Source of the DNA: Mesostigma viride
Taxonomy: Eukaryota; Streptophyta; Mesostigmatophyceae; Mesostigmatales; Mesostigmataceae
Reading direction: 5' to 3'
DNA: 64,000 nucleotides
Assembly: GCA_009746045.1 (NCBI GenBank)
Contig: RPFO01000002.1
Span: 2,198,506-2,262,505 of the forward strand
Part shown: positions 50,975 through 63,028 of the stretch, piece after piece
How positions within the stretch are numbered: position 1 is the stretch's first letter
How the letters are laid out: every line of letters starts with the position of its first letter
Notes under the pieces: model-generated
What the model saw: only the letters and a program-made list of their open reading frames with translations
Databases searched by the model: none
What the model was told of the DNA's origin: nothing
Translations under genes and position numbers: made by a program

Positions 50975-53900
50975 TATCTCCCCCTCAAGACAGGAACTCC
51001 CAGTTCCTAGAAGCCAAGAAGAATAAACAACAACCTACACAAGAACAACACAACAATAAACAGGAAGTCCACCATCTCTTGGGACAAGCAGATGGGTTTT
51101 TACATCCCTGAAGCCAGGGCCTCCTATCTCATAAACATCTAGTCACAGGTGCTTAAGGAAGACAAGTCACATCCTTATCCACTACAAGCCCAGATAATCA
51201 CAGCAATACGGGAAGTCATCCCGTCATCATTCTGGAATTCTGGAACTCCGGACTTGAACAGCAGAACTGGAATGGAGCCCCCCCATCATCCATCCTGGAA
51301 TCCCCCCCTCACACCACAATCCAAAGCCCCCCTTTCCTTCTCAGCCCTGTTCCTCACAGGCTATACCAATCCCCATTCAGGCCACCTTGCCATTGGGTCC
51401 ACACATGGGAAACTGCCCCACCACGTGGGCCAACTCTGGCCAGTTCCTGCTGACCTTCAGCACCATGCAAGTCTCAGTAGCCCCTGCAACCATCTGGACA
51501 GCATAGCGGAAGCATGCCCCAGGAGAGGAGCACCACAGACTGACTCGCCGGGTCCATCACCCAAGTAGAGGACGTCTTGTGCCTGCTCACCCCTGATCTG
51601 TACGCTCACCAGAACTGCAGAAAGGTCTTGACCACAGACCACTTAGCACCTATCAGGGCACCAGCACCCATAGTGGCATCAGACGGACCCTAAGTTCCAC
51701 AGTGTACTTGGGGCAACCCGGGATTGCAAAAGAGGTAGAAGTCTCTCCCATACTCACTGGCTGCAACTGAGTAAATGCCTCCTTCAAGGCCTCAGGTAAG
51801 GCTGCTAGCATGTCCTGCCCCTCAGTAGGCCTCATATCAAACTCAGGTCCTGGTGACAATGCATACATCCTATGCAGCAGATGAGCCACAAAAAGGGAAG
51901 CCACTCTCATACAGGCTGGTGTGCATACATGAACCACGTCTTAATCATACCAGGCATCAAGCCCTAGGTGAACAACTCCATATGTCATATGTCGGGGTAC
52001 AACACAGAAGTCACTCTCCATGTGCCATCCAGGCTCAGATCCCCTCAACTATCCTCAGAAGCTGGTCACCAAGATCTGGATGTCATCTCAGCTTAGTCCC
52101 ACCAAACTCCCCCAAGAGTCCATCCCACTCAACTCAGATCCCAGTCAGATTCGATGAGTCCACATGAATCCAGGAAGGAGTCAACAGGGTCAAGGCACCT
52201 AAGCCAAACAAGGTGAGGCCACTCCAGGTTCTGGGACACCACCCTCCCTCAGCTAGAGTCCACGGGTGAAGGACAAGCCTGACATTCCCAGGGATAACGG
52301 GTCATCCACAGGGATCCATGCCATGAATACTGACAGCTCTCACTGCTTGATCAGGGCAGGAAGCAGAGTGTCATGTAGCAAGGCTAACCCTCTATACAGC
52401 CAACCCCCCATAATTAACTTGGGCTGCCATGCAGGGTCCAAGGCTCATCAGGTCATAGCAGGCTGGATGGATGCCAAGAATGCTCAATCCTAACACAGGG
52501 CTGGCATGAGCTTCTGCTGCAGCAAGTCCAAGGCCCGCTGACACCCGGCAGTCCACGCAAACTGGAACGAGGAAACGTCAACAGCGCCCCAGGTGGAAGT
52601 GCAGTCACCAAGAGACAGGAGCAATCCAGCAGGAAGACGTCGCCAACAGGGTCGCCTCATGAAGAGCAAGGTTATCTCAGAAGTACGCCCATGAGGCCGT
52701 GGACAGGGTTGTCTCCAGTGGGTACCCGTCAGCAGGTTGGGGAGATGCAACAAAGCACAGCCAAAATAGCCCACCGATGGCCAGCGAAACCAGGATACCA
52801 TCAGGTTCTATGAGGATAGTCAGGGATCTATGAGGAGACCCAGAAAAGATGAACTGAAATCCCAAGGTGTCTCCACGCTATGATCCTCATAGATCTCCTC
52901 CCCACCAGAACAAAATTTCCCCCCCTCCAGTCGCACCCACAGGAGTAAGAGTGAGGTAAAGCCACATCTCCTTAGTAGCTAGTACTCTCAACCCATAGCC
53001 AGTGGCTTTTTATGAGCCAAGGCACACTATTTCTCCATAAGATGCCTGGGAAACCATCCACAGCCTTGATAGGGATAGCAAAAGATCCGTAATGCCTCAC
53101 CAGCATTATGAACGGTATGCCCCAACTGGTAAAGCGTAGCACACGCTACCCCATGCAAGGTTTAGACGCAGCCCAATCCCCTGCACGCCCTGCTCCCCAC
53201 ACAAATCCCCCTCAGCATAACTGGTAAACTGGAGACTACCAGCATGCCTAATAATTCCACCCCTCTGCGTAGAATAAGCTGTAATAATCCTGGTATCAAC
53301 TTCCCAAGATTGACAGCATAACCTAGCAGGAACAAACGCCATGGAATACGCATAAGGACAGAGGCCCAGCCAACCATAGAAGGGTGGGGGAGGCCTGTCT
53401 CTCAGCCCACTGACCCACTGGTGGCCTGCAGGGTCTCTCTATAACGGCGTCCTATGCACCTCATGACTAAAGATGGGATGGGCACTACAGCAAAGTGTCC
53501 AAGACGGAGTTGCATACAGGGCAGCTTGAGAGCAAACTGAAAGCAATCACCAATCAGGCAACTGATGTGCTCAAGCTTGGCAGGGCCCCCAGCAACAACA
53601 TCACTCCCCGCAACCATCCAGGTGGCACTACCATGCAAGGTAATGTGGGCATTAGGATCGAAGGAGCCCAAGACAAGGTTGCACAAGTAGGGCAGCATAA
53701 GGGTATGCTGGATGAGGCCATCAGTCATCAAACAGATACACCCTCAGCTTGGCAGGGCCCTAGCAAGTAGACTGAACAATGTCCCCCTAGTCAAAGCATG
53801 GAAGGTAGTATCCATGTTCGTGAACCACGTAGACTGCCAAATAGTATTAATGTCAGTGTACCACGGATACTGATGCATATGAGGCAGGTTGTAAGGGTGG

Positions 53901-56823
53901 TAAAGGGCTGAATGGGTCCCTCAACAAACCCACACCTCTAAGCTCATGTGAGCCCCCGCCCAGCACCCAGTAGTCCAACTCCTCAATTAAGAGGCAACGG
54001 AGTGGGCACCATTGTCATCACTGTCATGCCAAAGATTCCAGCCGGCCCCACAGTTGTAGCTCCGTTGATCCCGCCCATCATCCAACCCACAAGGACATCC
54101 TACCCATGCAAACATGATGCCAGACCCCCCGTGCAAGCAGTCCTATTCATACAACCATCATGCTGTGCAAGCAATCAGCTCAAGGGCGGATGGTGTACTA
54201 TCAAGACAACAAGCCATCCTGGCACCATGCAAGCAAGGATAAGTCCATAGCAGGGCAAAGCAAGGGTAGGAGGTTACTCATCTGCACACGGCTGGCTTGA
54301 TGTCCACCAGCAGGCAGGACCCAACACAGCGTCAGGAGCAAGCACCAGCATTACAGATACGCGTCACTTGGGCGTCCCCAAGTCACCAGAGTCCCAGCGG
54401 CCACCATGCAGTGCTTGATGAAGTCTCCACCATTGAGTGCTTGCAGTCACCACCAACAGCACTAGTCAACCACCAGGATACTCTCCAGCGTCGCCTCCAT
54501 GCACCATGTCCGCCATTGACAAGTTACCAATCCCCCACTGGCCTCAAGTCCCCAATAGGCTACTGCCACCACGCCCAATCAGCGTTGGACCACCCCCACA
54601 TGTGGGTAGTCAACACAGCGGTTGCCTGACTGGACAACCAAGACTAGCTGCTTGCGCCGGTCACGCGATGGGGAAGTGACTAAGCTGCTTTAAGGAGGCC
54701 TGGAACGGACACCAATGAGCCTGGCTCCAGAAGCTGCTTGGAAGAATGACCACATGCTGTCAACTTCCCGGACTGAACGTCAATCAGCTGCCAGAAGGAG
54801 CCAGCAACCTTCACTATGGCACTCAGAAAAACTGCCTAGTAGGCAAACCACAGACTGCCAACCTGTCAAGACAGCTGACTCTAACATGGCTACTACCAAG
54901 TGCCAGGTAGCCAGAACTCCTAAGCCTAAGGAGTGACAAGGGCCTGAGGTGGTCCAACAGCCCGCACAACTGCCCAAAAGTCAAGAGAATGGGCCTAAAA
55001 GCGCCTTGCCCAGTGTCAAAAATTCTGATCTGAGAACTATATCAGATATATTCACAGATAAGAACTATGACAGCAGCCCTGGTGTCCATACTTGCTGTCC
55101 TAGTGCACCTCCTAGGCCCAACAGGGGCCATCTGCCAACAAGCAGTGGTAACCATCATGTCCTCGGAGAAGTAAATGTGTGGTCACAATGGTCTGGCGCA
55201 GGTAAGGGCCCCAACTGGCAAGTGACCCACACCCCACTTGTAAGGGGACGTTGTCAAGCAAGTGGTCCACCCCCTCTGGGAACGTGTGTCAAAGGACACC
55301 GTCTGGCAAGTGGGCAACCCATGCAAGAGACCCCTGGCAACTCATGGGTGCCCGTGTGATACCCTCCGGGGGACAACCTACTGCAGGTATCCCGATGTCC
55401 CCTGATGTGGTGGCATCTACCATGCCATATGCCTCCATGATAGCATCTGGCAACCCTTTTGGCAGACCTGTGATATCCACTCCCCCGCAGAAATTTTCTC
55501 AGGGTAACTAGACACAGCTGTCCAAGTATGATAGTGGAAACCCCGTACCTGCTGTTGTTCTGCCCTGGCATGTGTGATGCCGTCTGGAAATTACATTGCA
55601 GACAGCCAGGATGTCCACTCCCCCGCAAAAAATTGCTCAGGGTAACCAGACGTAGCTGCCACCAATCTGGACCACTCTGGACAACTCCTAGGGAGCTCGC
55701 CCTTTCCATAGTACCATGTTGATAGTGGGAACAACTCAGATGCCGTTGTTCTCCTCCCCACCAAAACCAAACCACCATCCACGTGGGAGGAACCAAAGCT
55801 CCACCTAGAACGCCTCCACTGTCATGTTGCTCAACAAGAAAAGGAAGAGTTTCCCTCACAACTGAAATAAATGTTTGGCGACGCGTGAATTAAGAACGTG
55901 CCACAGTCCTTAAACAGCTAGGGTAGGCTGCCCATGCAAAAAGAAAGGCAGCCATGAATCCCTACTGTCCGCTCATCCGGAGCCACCCTCAAAAGACACG
56001 AGGTGTAACCTGAGCCACACCGTAACAATGTCGTCAAAGAAAAGCAGCACCGGGAAAAAAACAACCTGAGACAGCGACGTAGTCAGGCGGTCGCGGTGGT
56101 GGTCGTGCGTGCAGCCGCAACCCGGAAGCCGGGTGATAGGTGCCGTCGGCAGCAACAGTGCGTCGGCTCAGCCATAACCCGTAGCGCCATGTCAGCCTGG
56201 CGGAAAACAGAGCCGGCAGGAAAAAAAAACAGCTCCTAGCAGGATTCTGGAGCCGGACCTGCTGAGCTACTGGACCAACACTCCGCATTGCCCTGCTCGA
56301 AACGTAGCAACACTTGCGTAATGCTAATATATAAAGATGTTTGGAGCTAGGAGGAGACTGCGGCGTCAGCAGCCACGACAGACAGGGCGGTGGTCGGACT
56401 TCAGCACGATGCGGCCAGCCAGCCGACAGCCCGTAAGTAAGTACGCTTGTCTATGAAATATTGCACGAATCCAAATAGTTGACGTCTGGGAGTAGATGAA
56501 AAAACCCTTTCATCACCGGTCGTCCGTTGAGCTGCTAAAGATGTGGTTGCATCTTCAACTCTCTTACTTCATAACGGTGGTTGTGTCTCCGGGTTACTCA
56601 TCACTCCATGGGTCGCGCATGCCGGACTGGGAAGACGTTAGAGACTTGTGAGCTCAAAGCAGCTCTCAGAGCAAGACTGTCACATAAGGATGAGTCACAC
56701 TCTAAAAACTGTCCGAACACACAGCATAACGTACCCTCTCTGGGTCGGGCATGACTTTCATTGTTAACCGTGAACTAATACTATCAAGATCACCAACACC
56801 TAGGTAGAAACCTCCGATGCCAA

Positions 56824-57524
56824 TGTAACGACTAAAAATGTTGTGTTTGCAACAGCCTCAGTTTCAACATTGATGTGAAAAGATCTTTATACCTGGGTTG
56901 GAGTCGCGACAGATAACTTCACGTCCAGAGAAGCAATGAAGATGGATCTTCAACAGTTAAGGGAATGAGTCCCCACCCTTGTTAGACACAACAGACAATG
57001 TTATATCCAAGTCGACTATCTGTTGAAGTTATAGTTGACTTTTAGCGAGGGTTGTTTGATTGATGAAACAAGGAATCCCTTGAATTACACCATAGCTTTA
57101 GCTTTCTTACACGCACACATGCACGGCCGCCACAATCAGTATAAAAGTCATCGTGCACGCAGAGTCGGCTCAACCCTAACCCGAAAGAACCAATCAAAAG
57201 TGAGGATCACTCAAGGTAAGATCCTGTCCTCAGAATCCACAACACAGCACAAGGCCAGCACTACAGAATCTCCGTGACCTGGAACCAGATCCACCAGGTA
57301 CGACAGTCTTAAAGAGAATCTATGACTGGCTGAACTAAACCATACAAAGTACCCCACGTGGATCAGGCCACGACCAATGAGGGTAGAACAATAATTCGAC
57401 AGATCTCAGCAGGCCCAATATCAATCATACGTCGAAGCCTCCTAACTATCCAAATAATTGTCCCCAAGAACTCATAATAAGGTCACCAGTAGGAAAACTT
57501 TGGATGTAACATTTGGTTGTTACA
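56824..57524 (-). repeat. 5' LTR of the LARD-like element
   Basis: 701 bp; differs from the partner by a TTCTTA/TTCA-type indel near 57105 and a few substitutions. Confidence 0.9.
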
Positions 57525-57529
57525 AATGC

Positions 57530-57947
57530 AAATGCAATGTTTTTTCATCGCTGGGTGGTGGCCAGCATGTCCGTGATGTCAAAGAAGGTTTGGCATATGC
57601 TTAGAGAAAGTTTACCGCAAGGGGTGGGCCATGTTCAAGCCGGGCAACCTCAGCAACCATGCAACCGTATATTGCATTACCTGCACCATCTGTGACACCG
57701 TTAAGCACGCGTATATATAGAGGCAGCCACAGCAGGGTATGGCCTTGTTATACGCTGCCCCGCCATCCCAAGGCCTCGTAGGGTCCCCTAGTAGCGCTTG
57801 TAAGATGCTCAAGGGACCGTGTGGATAGCATGGTCATGCATTGACACTAATTGGTCCTATTGGTCCTAAATTCTCAATTTGACCAAATTCGCGGTTTGAG
57901 GCCTGCCATGGGCCAGGGTCCATTCAGGCACTAAATGTAATTATTTT
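57530..57947. other. No gene recognised
   Basis: A short spacer between the LARD-like element and the DIRS region, with no structure that I can support. Confidence 0.4.
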
Positions 57948-58100
57948 CCTCTGTGCATGCTTTCAGGTTCACTTTGTTTGAGAAGGCACCAGAACTTGTT
58001 TATTGCAAAATTATATGCTTAAGCCGCTTGCAGGCCTTGGTAGACCGAGAGACTGGCAAATTGTGCGCAAGTCCCAGGCGGCTGCCACCATATAACACCC
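57948..58100 (+). repeat. Direct repeat A (first copy) by the DIRS-like element
   Basis: About 153 bp nearly identical to 58630-58782, from CCTCTGTGCATGC to CCATATAACACCC. It lies outside the left inverted repeat while the second copy lies inside it. Confidence 0.85.
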
Positions 58101-58210
58101 CCAGAGACAACAAACGAACAAACAAACAAAAGAGGGTGGGTGGGTGGGGAAAACTGATAAAGCATGCGCCGCCATGTCTTCCTCAATAAATTGGCTGCAT
58201 TGCATGCGCA

Positions 58211-58628
58211 CGGTGACGGATGCAAGTCCGGTACAGTACTGGCGCGGCGCCCAGGTGCCACTGAACAGTTGTACTACAAAGAACCCATTTGTACTGATTC
58301 TTTCGACATTGTACTACGTTTAGTCACTGTCTACTTCAACCCAGGTGGTCATACCACCTCCTAGGCAGGTTGTGCTACACCTGAACGAATCTTTACTAGC
58401 CTGAGCTAGTTTGAACTAGTTTGAAGTATATTGTACTACCCTGTAGTACCACTGAAGTACTTTGAACTACATCCAAGTACTTGGAAGCATGCAGTCCATA
58501 GGTCATTTGCAGGGACTTTCACCCTTTCCAGGAGCATTTCTCGCAGATCAGCCATGAGGCAGCGGCACCGACTTGCACTCCGCTCCCCTTAGTCGCAAAT
58601 CAGGGAATCCAGATCGTAAGATCAACCA
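58211..58628 (+). repeat. Left inverted terminal repeat of the DIRS-like element
   Basis: Starts GGATGCAAGTCCGGTACA and shares ACATTGTACTACGTTTAG and the CAAATCAGGGAA...GATCAACC end with the right repeat (reversed). It is more diverged and shorter than the right copy. Confidence 0.7.
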
Positions 58629-58629
58629 T

Positions 58630-58782
58630 CCTCTGTGCATGCTTTCAGGTTCACTTTGTTTGAGAAGGCACCAGAACTTGTTTATTTCAAAATTATATGC
58701 TTAAGCCGCTTGCAGGCCTTGGTAGACCGAGAGACTGGCAAATTGTGCGCAAGTCCCAGGCGGCTGCCACCATATAACACCC
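58630..58782 (+). repeat. Direct repeat A (second copy)
   Basis: Near-identical to 57948-58100; follows the left inverted repeat immediately. Confidence 0.85.
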
Positions 58783-59118
58783 GCATCTCCAACCTGGCCG
58801 TCCCCGGCCGCATCTGGAGTGGTTGTAGAGGGGGAAGCCCTAGCGTGGCTGCTAGAGTGCGCCTCCCCTGCACCTGTCAACGCAGGTACCCACAGAGCCC
58901 TAGTGTATCCACTAGAGTGCGCCCCGCCGGCTCTGTCCAAGGCAGGATACGGTCGAAGTTGAGCCAAACCGGAAATCAGGATGATGGCACGACGCCCAAA
59001 ACCAGCAGGGCCCCAGCGTGTCCACTGGAGTGCGCCCTGCCGACTCCTCCAACGGAGCTGCATCGTTTTATACTGCCCCCCCCCGGCCTAGACCGGGGCA
59101 GGCGCATCCCCACACTTG

Positions 59119-59428
59119 CTACTGCCAGTGTGAACTCCACTGAGCGGGGGGGAACTCTTCAGCCAGCAACCACACCCACCGCGGCACTTGCACCGCTAGA
59201 GCACGGTGCAGGCCCACGTAGTGGTCCACCGACTTGAACTGGCGCCAACGCCCGCGCTTCTGGATGTCTGGGAGTGAAACGCCCTGCAGGTAGTCGTACG
59301 TTGCCCCACCATGTCGCATGGAGTACTAGGGCGGAAACATCCCCCGCAGGCCCAGAACATCCCACGCCGCGTGCCACCGACGAGAGAACTGGCTGTAGTT
59401 GAGGCTCCCAAACAAGGGCTCCTCGGGC
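59119..59428 (-). pseudogene. Tyrosine recombinase, C-terminal catalytic part
   Basis: The minus strand reads EEPLFGSLNYSQFSRRWHAA, a stop (TAG near 59322), then YSMRHGGATYDYLQGVSLPD, KRGRW and VDHYVGLHRAL. MRHGGAT holds the catalytic Arg box of DIRS-type recombinases and VDHY supplies the tyrosine. It follows directly from the N-terminal part at 60508-61119 once the hAT-like insertion is removed. The in-frame stop makes this copy inactive. Confidence 0.75.
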
Positions 59429-60530
59429 CAGTGATGGGTCATACGCGATACGCGTCGTACGCGGCCCCAGGTGTATAATGTATAATACGCGGTGTATAAT
59501 GTATTATACGCTAATCGTACGCTAACTGTTGAAAACCCCTTTTTTGGCATGGTTTTGAGGGGTTTTCAACATTCTGAGCAACCAAGCATGGTCTGCTGGT
59601 GTTTTTGCCATACCTTTTGGCTATACATGACATATATAGCATGACCTTGGCATTGTCATCACTACCTAGAAATACAAGCATAGTTTCTAACGGTCTAACT
59701 TGATAGTTTCTCTTCAAAATCGAGACAACATGCAACTCAGTATCAATACCAGTACGTATCAATTCACAACTCACTGGAAAGGATAATAAATTTGTAGAAC
59801 TCAAGATATGAATGCACTATACATTGCCCCGAGGTGTCGATGACATTGAAGGGCGTCGATGGCATTGAAAGGCGCAAATGAATGCCTCGCACAGCTCCTC
59901 GTCCAGCTGCTCTTTGCTGAGCCCATAAGGTGCGGGCAAATTACCGTCGGTGGATTGGCCCTTTGATGATCCGCTTGGCCCAGCCGCCCCAGCAGCGCGC
60001 CCCGAGGTGTTGCTGACATGAGCGGACACCCAGTTAGAGGCGTCGGTTTCTACAACGTCTGCAAGCCTGTCTTTAAGTGCCGCCCGCACATCAGCCTGCT
60101 TCTTGGCGTCACTAGTCGCCTTCCTCTTCCTGGTATTGCTTTCCTTCTCCGCCTGCTCGACCAGCAGCCTGTAACGGAGTACTCCATCATCCATGTAGTA
60201 GTTATTTGTCTGCTGCCGATTCTTGAGGATGCGCTCTTTGCTAATGTATGTCCAGACAGTTTCGGATGTGGCCTCTTCTTCATCGGGCCGCACATCATCA
60301 TCGTGTTCCATTGACTCATTCGTGTCAGCCATGCCTGGATGTCGATATGCTACGCACTGATGTTGCTGGCAGACAAAGAAACCTTGTCACCTGTTGTCTT
60401 TAGTCTTCAGCCTTCCCGCCTTCACATTCCCGCCTTCACAAGTCACGATTCGAACGCTTTCTTTTTTACACCTTCCACGTATAATACGCGTATTTTAGGT
60501 CCGCGTATTATACCCCGTACCCGTATTTGC
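59429..60530. mobile_element. hAT-like element, copy 2, right end altered
   Basis: Matches copy 1 from its left end (CAGTGATGGGTCATACGCGA at 59429) to about 60463, then diverges after a T-run into GTATAATACGCG palindromes. The expected right terminus is absent and no 8-bp duplication was found. It sits inside the DIRS recombinase gene. Confidence 0.7.
59817..60332 (-). CDS. Conserved small protein of the hAT-like element, copy 2
   Basis: 171 residues, differing from the copy 1 protein at only about eight positions plus a one-codon deletion near the N-terminus (ASEESMEHN versus TNESMEHD). The ETVWTYISKERILKNRQQ core, the basic helix and the C-terminal LSKEQLDEELCEAF are unchanged. Conservation of an intact frame in an element with no transposase suggests the protein matters to the element or its host. 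The function is unknown. Confidence 0.6.
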   Translation of the reverse strand: MADTNESMEHDDDVRPDEEEATSETVWTYISKERILKNRQQTNNYYMDDGVLRYRLLVEQAEKESNTRKRKATSDAKKQADVRAALKDRLADVVETDASNWVSAHVSNTSGRAAGAAGPSGSSKGQSTDGNLPAPYGLSKEQLDEELCEAFICAFQCHRRPSMSSTPRGNV

Positions 60531-61119
60531 CAACCCGGTAGAGCAGCTCCCACGGCACCAGATTGGGGCTATGCGTTTGCACGCGTCGCTGCCACGCGTA
60601 CAGGAGCCGGCGGGCCTCGCGCCACCCCTGCACTTGGCTGGGGTAGTACAGTTGCAGCCCACACAGCGCCCTCATGCACATGGAACCCCCTGCTCCCCCT
60701 CCATCCTCGTAGACAGACACGAGCCACTCGCAGAACACGCTCTCCGCTTCCTCCGGCGGTACAGCACCATAGGGCTCTGCCCACAGGAGGTACGCGATCA
60801 CTGCGCGATGGTAGCTGCGCAGGGTCGCAGGCAGCACGGTGCTCTCCAGCAGTTCCTGCCGCCCTCCCGGCCCCGGGTTACTCTCCACATCGCCATCGGC
60901 GGTAAGGTCCCGCACCCACCGGCCCCGGCTGGGCGCGTCAGCGGGGTTTCGCTCCGAGCGGATGTACACCCAGTGGTACCTGGTGTTGCTGGCACAGCCC
61001 AGGGGGGCAGCGCGGCGGCACCACGTGTTGAGGCTGGTTGATCTCCCTCGATCTGGATTCCCTGATTTGTCGGGGCGGAGGGAGCGAAGGAGGCGAGGGA
61101 CGCCGCTGGGTGACAGCAC
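60508..61119 (-). pseudogene. RNase H tail - 2A motif - tyrosine recombinase N-terminus
   Basis: The frame contains WVYIRSERNPADAPSRG, the typical end of a retroelement RNase H. Eleven residues later comes GDVESNPGP (60868-60894), an exact 2A ribosome-skipping consensus. Then comes the helical N-terminal domain of a recombinase: LPATLRSYHRAVIAYLLWAE, ESVFCEWLVSVYEDGG, ALCGLQLYYPSQVQGWREAR. It breaks at the hAT-like insertion near 60530. The upstream part of the frame is terminal-repeat sequence, so the listed start has no meaning. The layout implies one polyprotein from which the recombinase is released co-translationally. Confidence 0.75.
60868..60894 (-). other. 2A-type peptide coding motif, copy 1
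   Basis: Encodes GDVESNPGP, fitting the D-V/I-E-x-N-P-G-P rule at which ribosomes skip the Gly-Pro bond. Confidence 0.75.
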
Positions 61120-61577
61120 ATATAAAAAATAAATAGAGCATTTAATATTTTATAATAGGCCCTGGTCTTTTATAAGGGGCAGTAGTCACAATTTATAAGG
61201 GCCCTGGAATTTAATAAGGGGCGCCAGTGTGGTGGTACGAGATCTGCCCTCTAATAGGGTGTAAGTCCGTACGAGTAACTTGTAAACTAGTTCTAAGTAC
61301 TTGGATGTAGTTCCAAGTACTTCACTTGGCCTACAGGGTAGTACAGTCTACTTCAATCTACTTCAAACTAGTTCATTCTAGTTCAAACCAGTGCTGACGT
61401 GCTTCGGCGTAGCACTGGACGCTCAGGAGGTGAACGAACCTACTGGGGTGTAGTAGACCAAGACTAAACGTAGTACAATGTCAAAAGAATTAGTAGGGAT
61501 GGGTTCCTTGTAGTACAACTGGCCAAGGGTGCTTTTGGCGCCAAAACCAGGTGTACCGGACTTGCATCCGCCACAGT
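61042..61577 (-). repeat. Right inverted terminal repeat of the DIRS-like element
   Basis: The reverse complement matches 7541-7985 and the left repeat. It contains a TTTTGGCGCCAAAA palindrome at 61533-61546. Confidence 0.75.
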
Positions 61578-63028
61578 GGGCAAGTACGCTGCCACTTCGC
61601 ATGGTGTACGAATATTGTATGGGTCACGGAATTGTGTTTCGACCCGAATTAGAAGGACCTGGGCCGCCGCCGGCCCAAGTCTGAGAAAAAGTGCTGGCAT
61701 ATAACCAGCCGAGGTGTGCCTGTGCTGGTATTCGTTTTTATTAGTGGTGACGGCCAGCCATGGTGGCTGGCAATGATTTAAACGAATGCAAAAGGCCTCC
61801 CCGAGTCCGGGGGGGCTGGGAATGAATTTTATTTAGAGACGCGCGACGGTGGTCGGCGACCAAGCGGTCGTTTGAGGGCCAGTCGTTGAAAATCGGGGCA
61901 GAAATTGCGGATTTAGTGCCGAAATCTGCGGTAGGGTGCCGGCAATCTTTTTCGGCCTTAACTGACCTGGGACGAGGCGAATAAAGGTTGCTTGGACCTG
62001 TTTCGATGGTCCTAAACGACGAGCAAAGGTGGCCGGCTGCTGTCCCGTCGTTTGAGGGGTGGGCATAGAAATTTTGACCCGAAATTGAGTCGCAAGGCCG
62101 GAAAGTGCGGTAAGGGAACGAAAATTCTATTTCGGCCCTGGGCGTGCTTGTTCGAGCTGTTTTACGTTTGATACTGCCTTGCATGATGACCCTCAACGAC
62201 GAGCGATGTAAAAAATATAGTAGGCTGCAATGCCGGCTGCCCAAGATCTGAATGCGGCATCATTAGCTAACTTTGGCTCTCGGGGCTTTGCGGGCAGGGC
62301 ATACCGCGTCACAGCCCGATGGCTTTGATGGAGCGGGTCGGCTGGTCCATTACGTGATGGTAACGTGAAAAAGAATATGTGGAGCCGAATTTTATGGGGA
62401 AAACCGGTGGCTGGAGGAGCGCTGGGTGTGGCTCCCTGGATTTTATTTCTCGAGGGCTTACGTGGTGGTAGGGCGGCTCGGCGGCCTTGGGCCAGTGGTG
62501 GCCGGTTGGGGGAGGTGCCTTTCTTGACGGCTTTGGGGAGCTAAGAACTGTGGTGTTTTGGAACTGGGGGGAGGCAAAATGAGCGGCCTACGTAAAAAGA
62601 CTTTTGGGCGCTGCCAGGCTGGAACCCTGAGAGCTTTGGGATGACATCTGTAATGGCATCCAAGAGGTGGGCAGGTAATGGGGGGAGCCTGGTGAGACCG
62701 GCTGGTTTTGACGGTTGTGAGGGCTAAGAGCAGGGGCGCTTGCTCAAGATAGCCTAAGTGACCGGCTAGCTGTCCTGAGAATGGAATGGAGATTACACCT
62801 TGCTATGTATGCCGCCGGCAGCCCTCTAGGGCGAGTACCTGGGGATGCTTGCACCCCGGGTTACGCCCTGCAAACAGAGGGCTGTGACCGTAGCGCCAGC
62901 TTGTGGCATGTGACTTTTGGCGAGTCGCTGGGCCATAGCACTGGATCGTGACAGTTATGGCATGAGGAGCGCGAGGAGGATGGTGTAGGGTGGAAGTTGG
63001 CAGACGTGCCAGCTATTTTCGCTGGACG
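61578..63028. other. No gene recognised; diverged ~180-bp duplication
   Basis: Near 61868 and 62048 two related segments (GTCGTTTGAGG...CGAAAT...GTGCGGTA.GG...TTTCGGCC) form an old tandem pair. A minus-strand open frame across them (61741-62244) has no known motif. The remainder is G-rich without structure that I can support. Confidence 0.35.

Larger units (their letters stand above)
50272..57529 (-). mobile_element. LTR retrotransposon without intact genes (LARD-like), minus strand
   Basis: LTRs lie at 50277-50974 and 56824-57524, about 99% alike (a few substitutions and one 3-base indel), with the 5-bp duplication AATGC at 50272-50276 and 57525-57529. Orientation is minus. Just inside the 5' LTR is TTGGCATCGGAGGT, which looks like a tRNA primer site. 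Just before the 3' LTR is the purine tract GAGGGGGAGATA. The 5.8-kb interior has only broken frames. One minus-strand stretch near 52495-52570 (FAWTAGCQRALDLLQQKLMP) recalls the Ty3/gypsy reverse transcriptase C-terminus. Young LTRs around a decayed interior suggest trans-mobilisation. Confidence 0.8.
58211..61577 (-). mobile_element. DIRS-like tyrosine-recombinase retroelement, internally deleted
   Basis: Inverted terminal repeats (58211-58628 plus; 61042-61577 minus) flank a minus-strand coding remnant made of the RNase H C-terminus, a 2A-type motif and a tyrosine recombinase. DIRS-like and PAT-like elements use a tyrosine recombinase instead of a DDE integrase and have unusual repeat ends. 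Reverse transcriptase and most of RNase H are missing: the right repeat joins directly to the RNase H end. The recombinase is split by the hAT-like copy at 59429-60530. Confidence 0.75.

Noticed and set aside
56225-56285. tRNA-like TAGCTCAGCAGG sequence on the minus strand
   Set aside because: No acceptor pairing and no T-arm GTTCRANNC box follow; chance resemblance.
61741-62244. 167-codon minus-strand open frame
   Set aside because: It spans an old tandem duplication and has no recognisable domain or start context.
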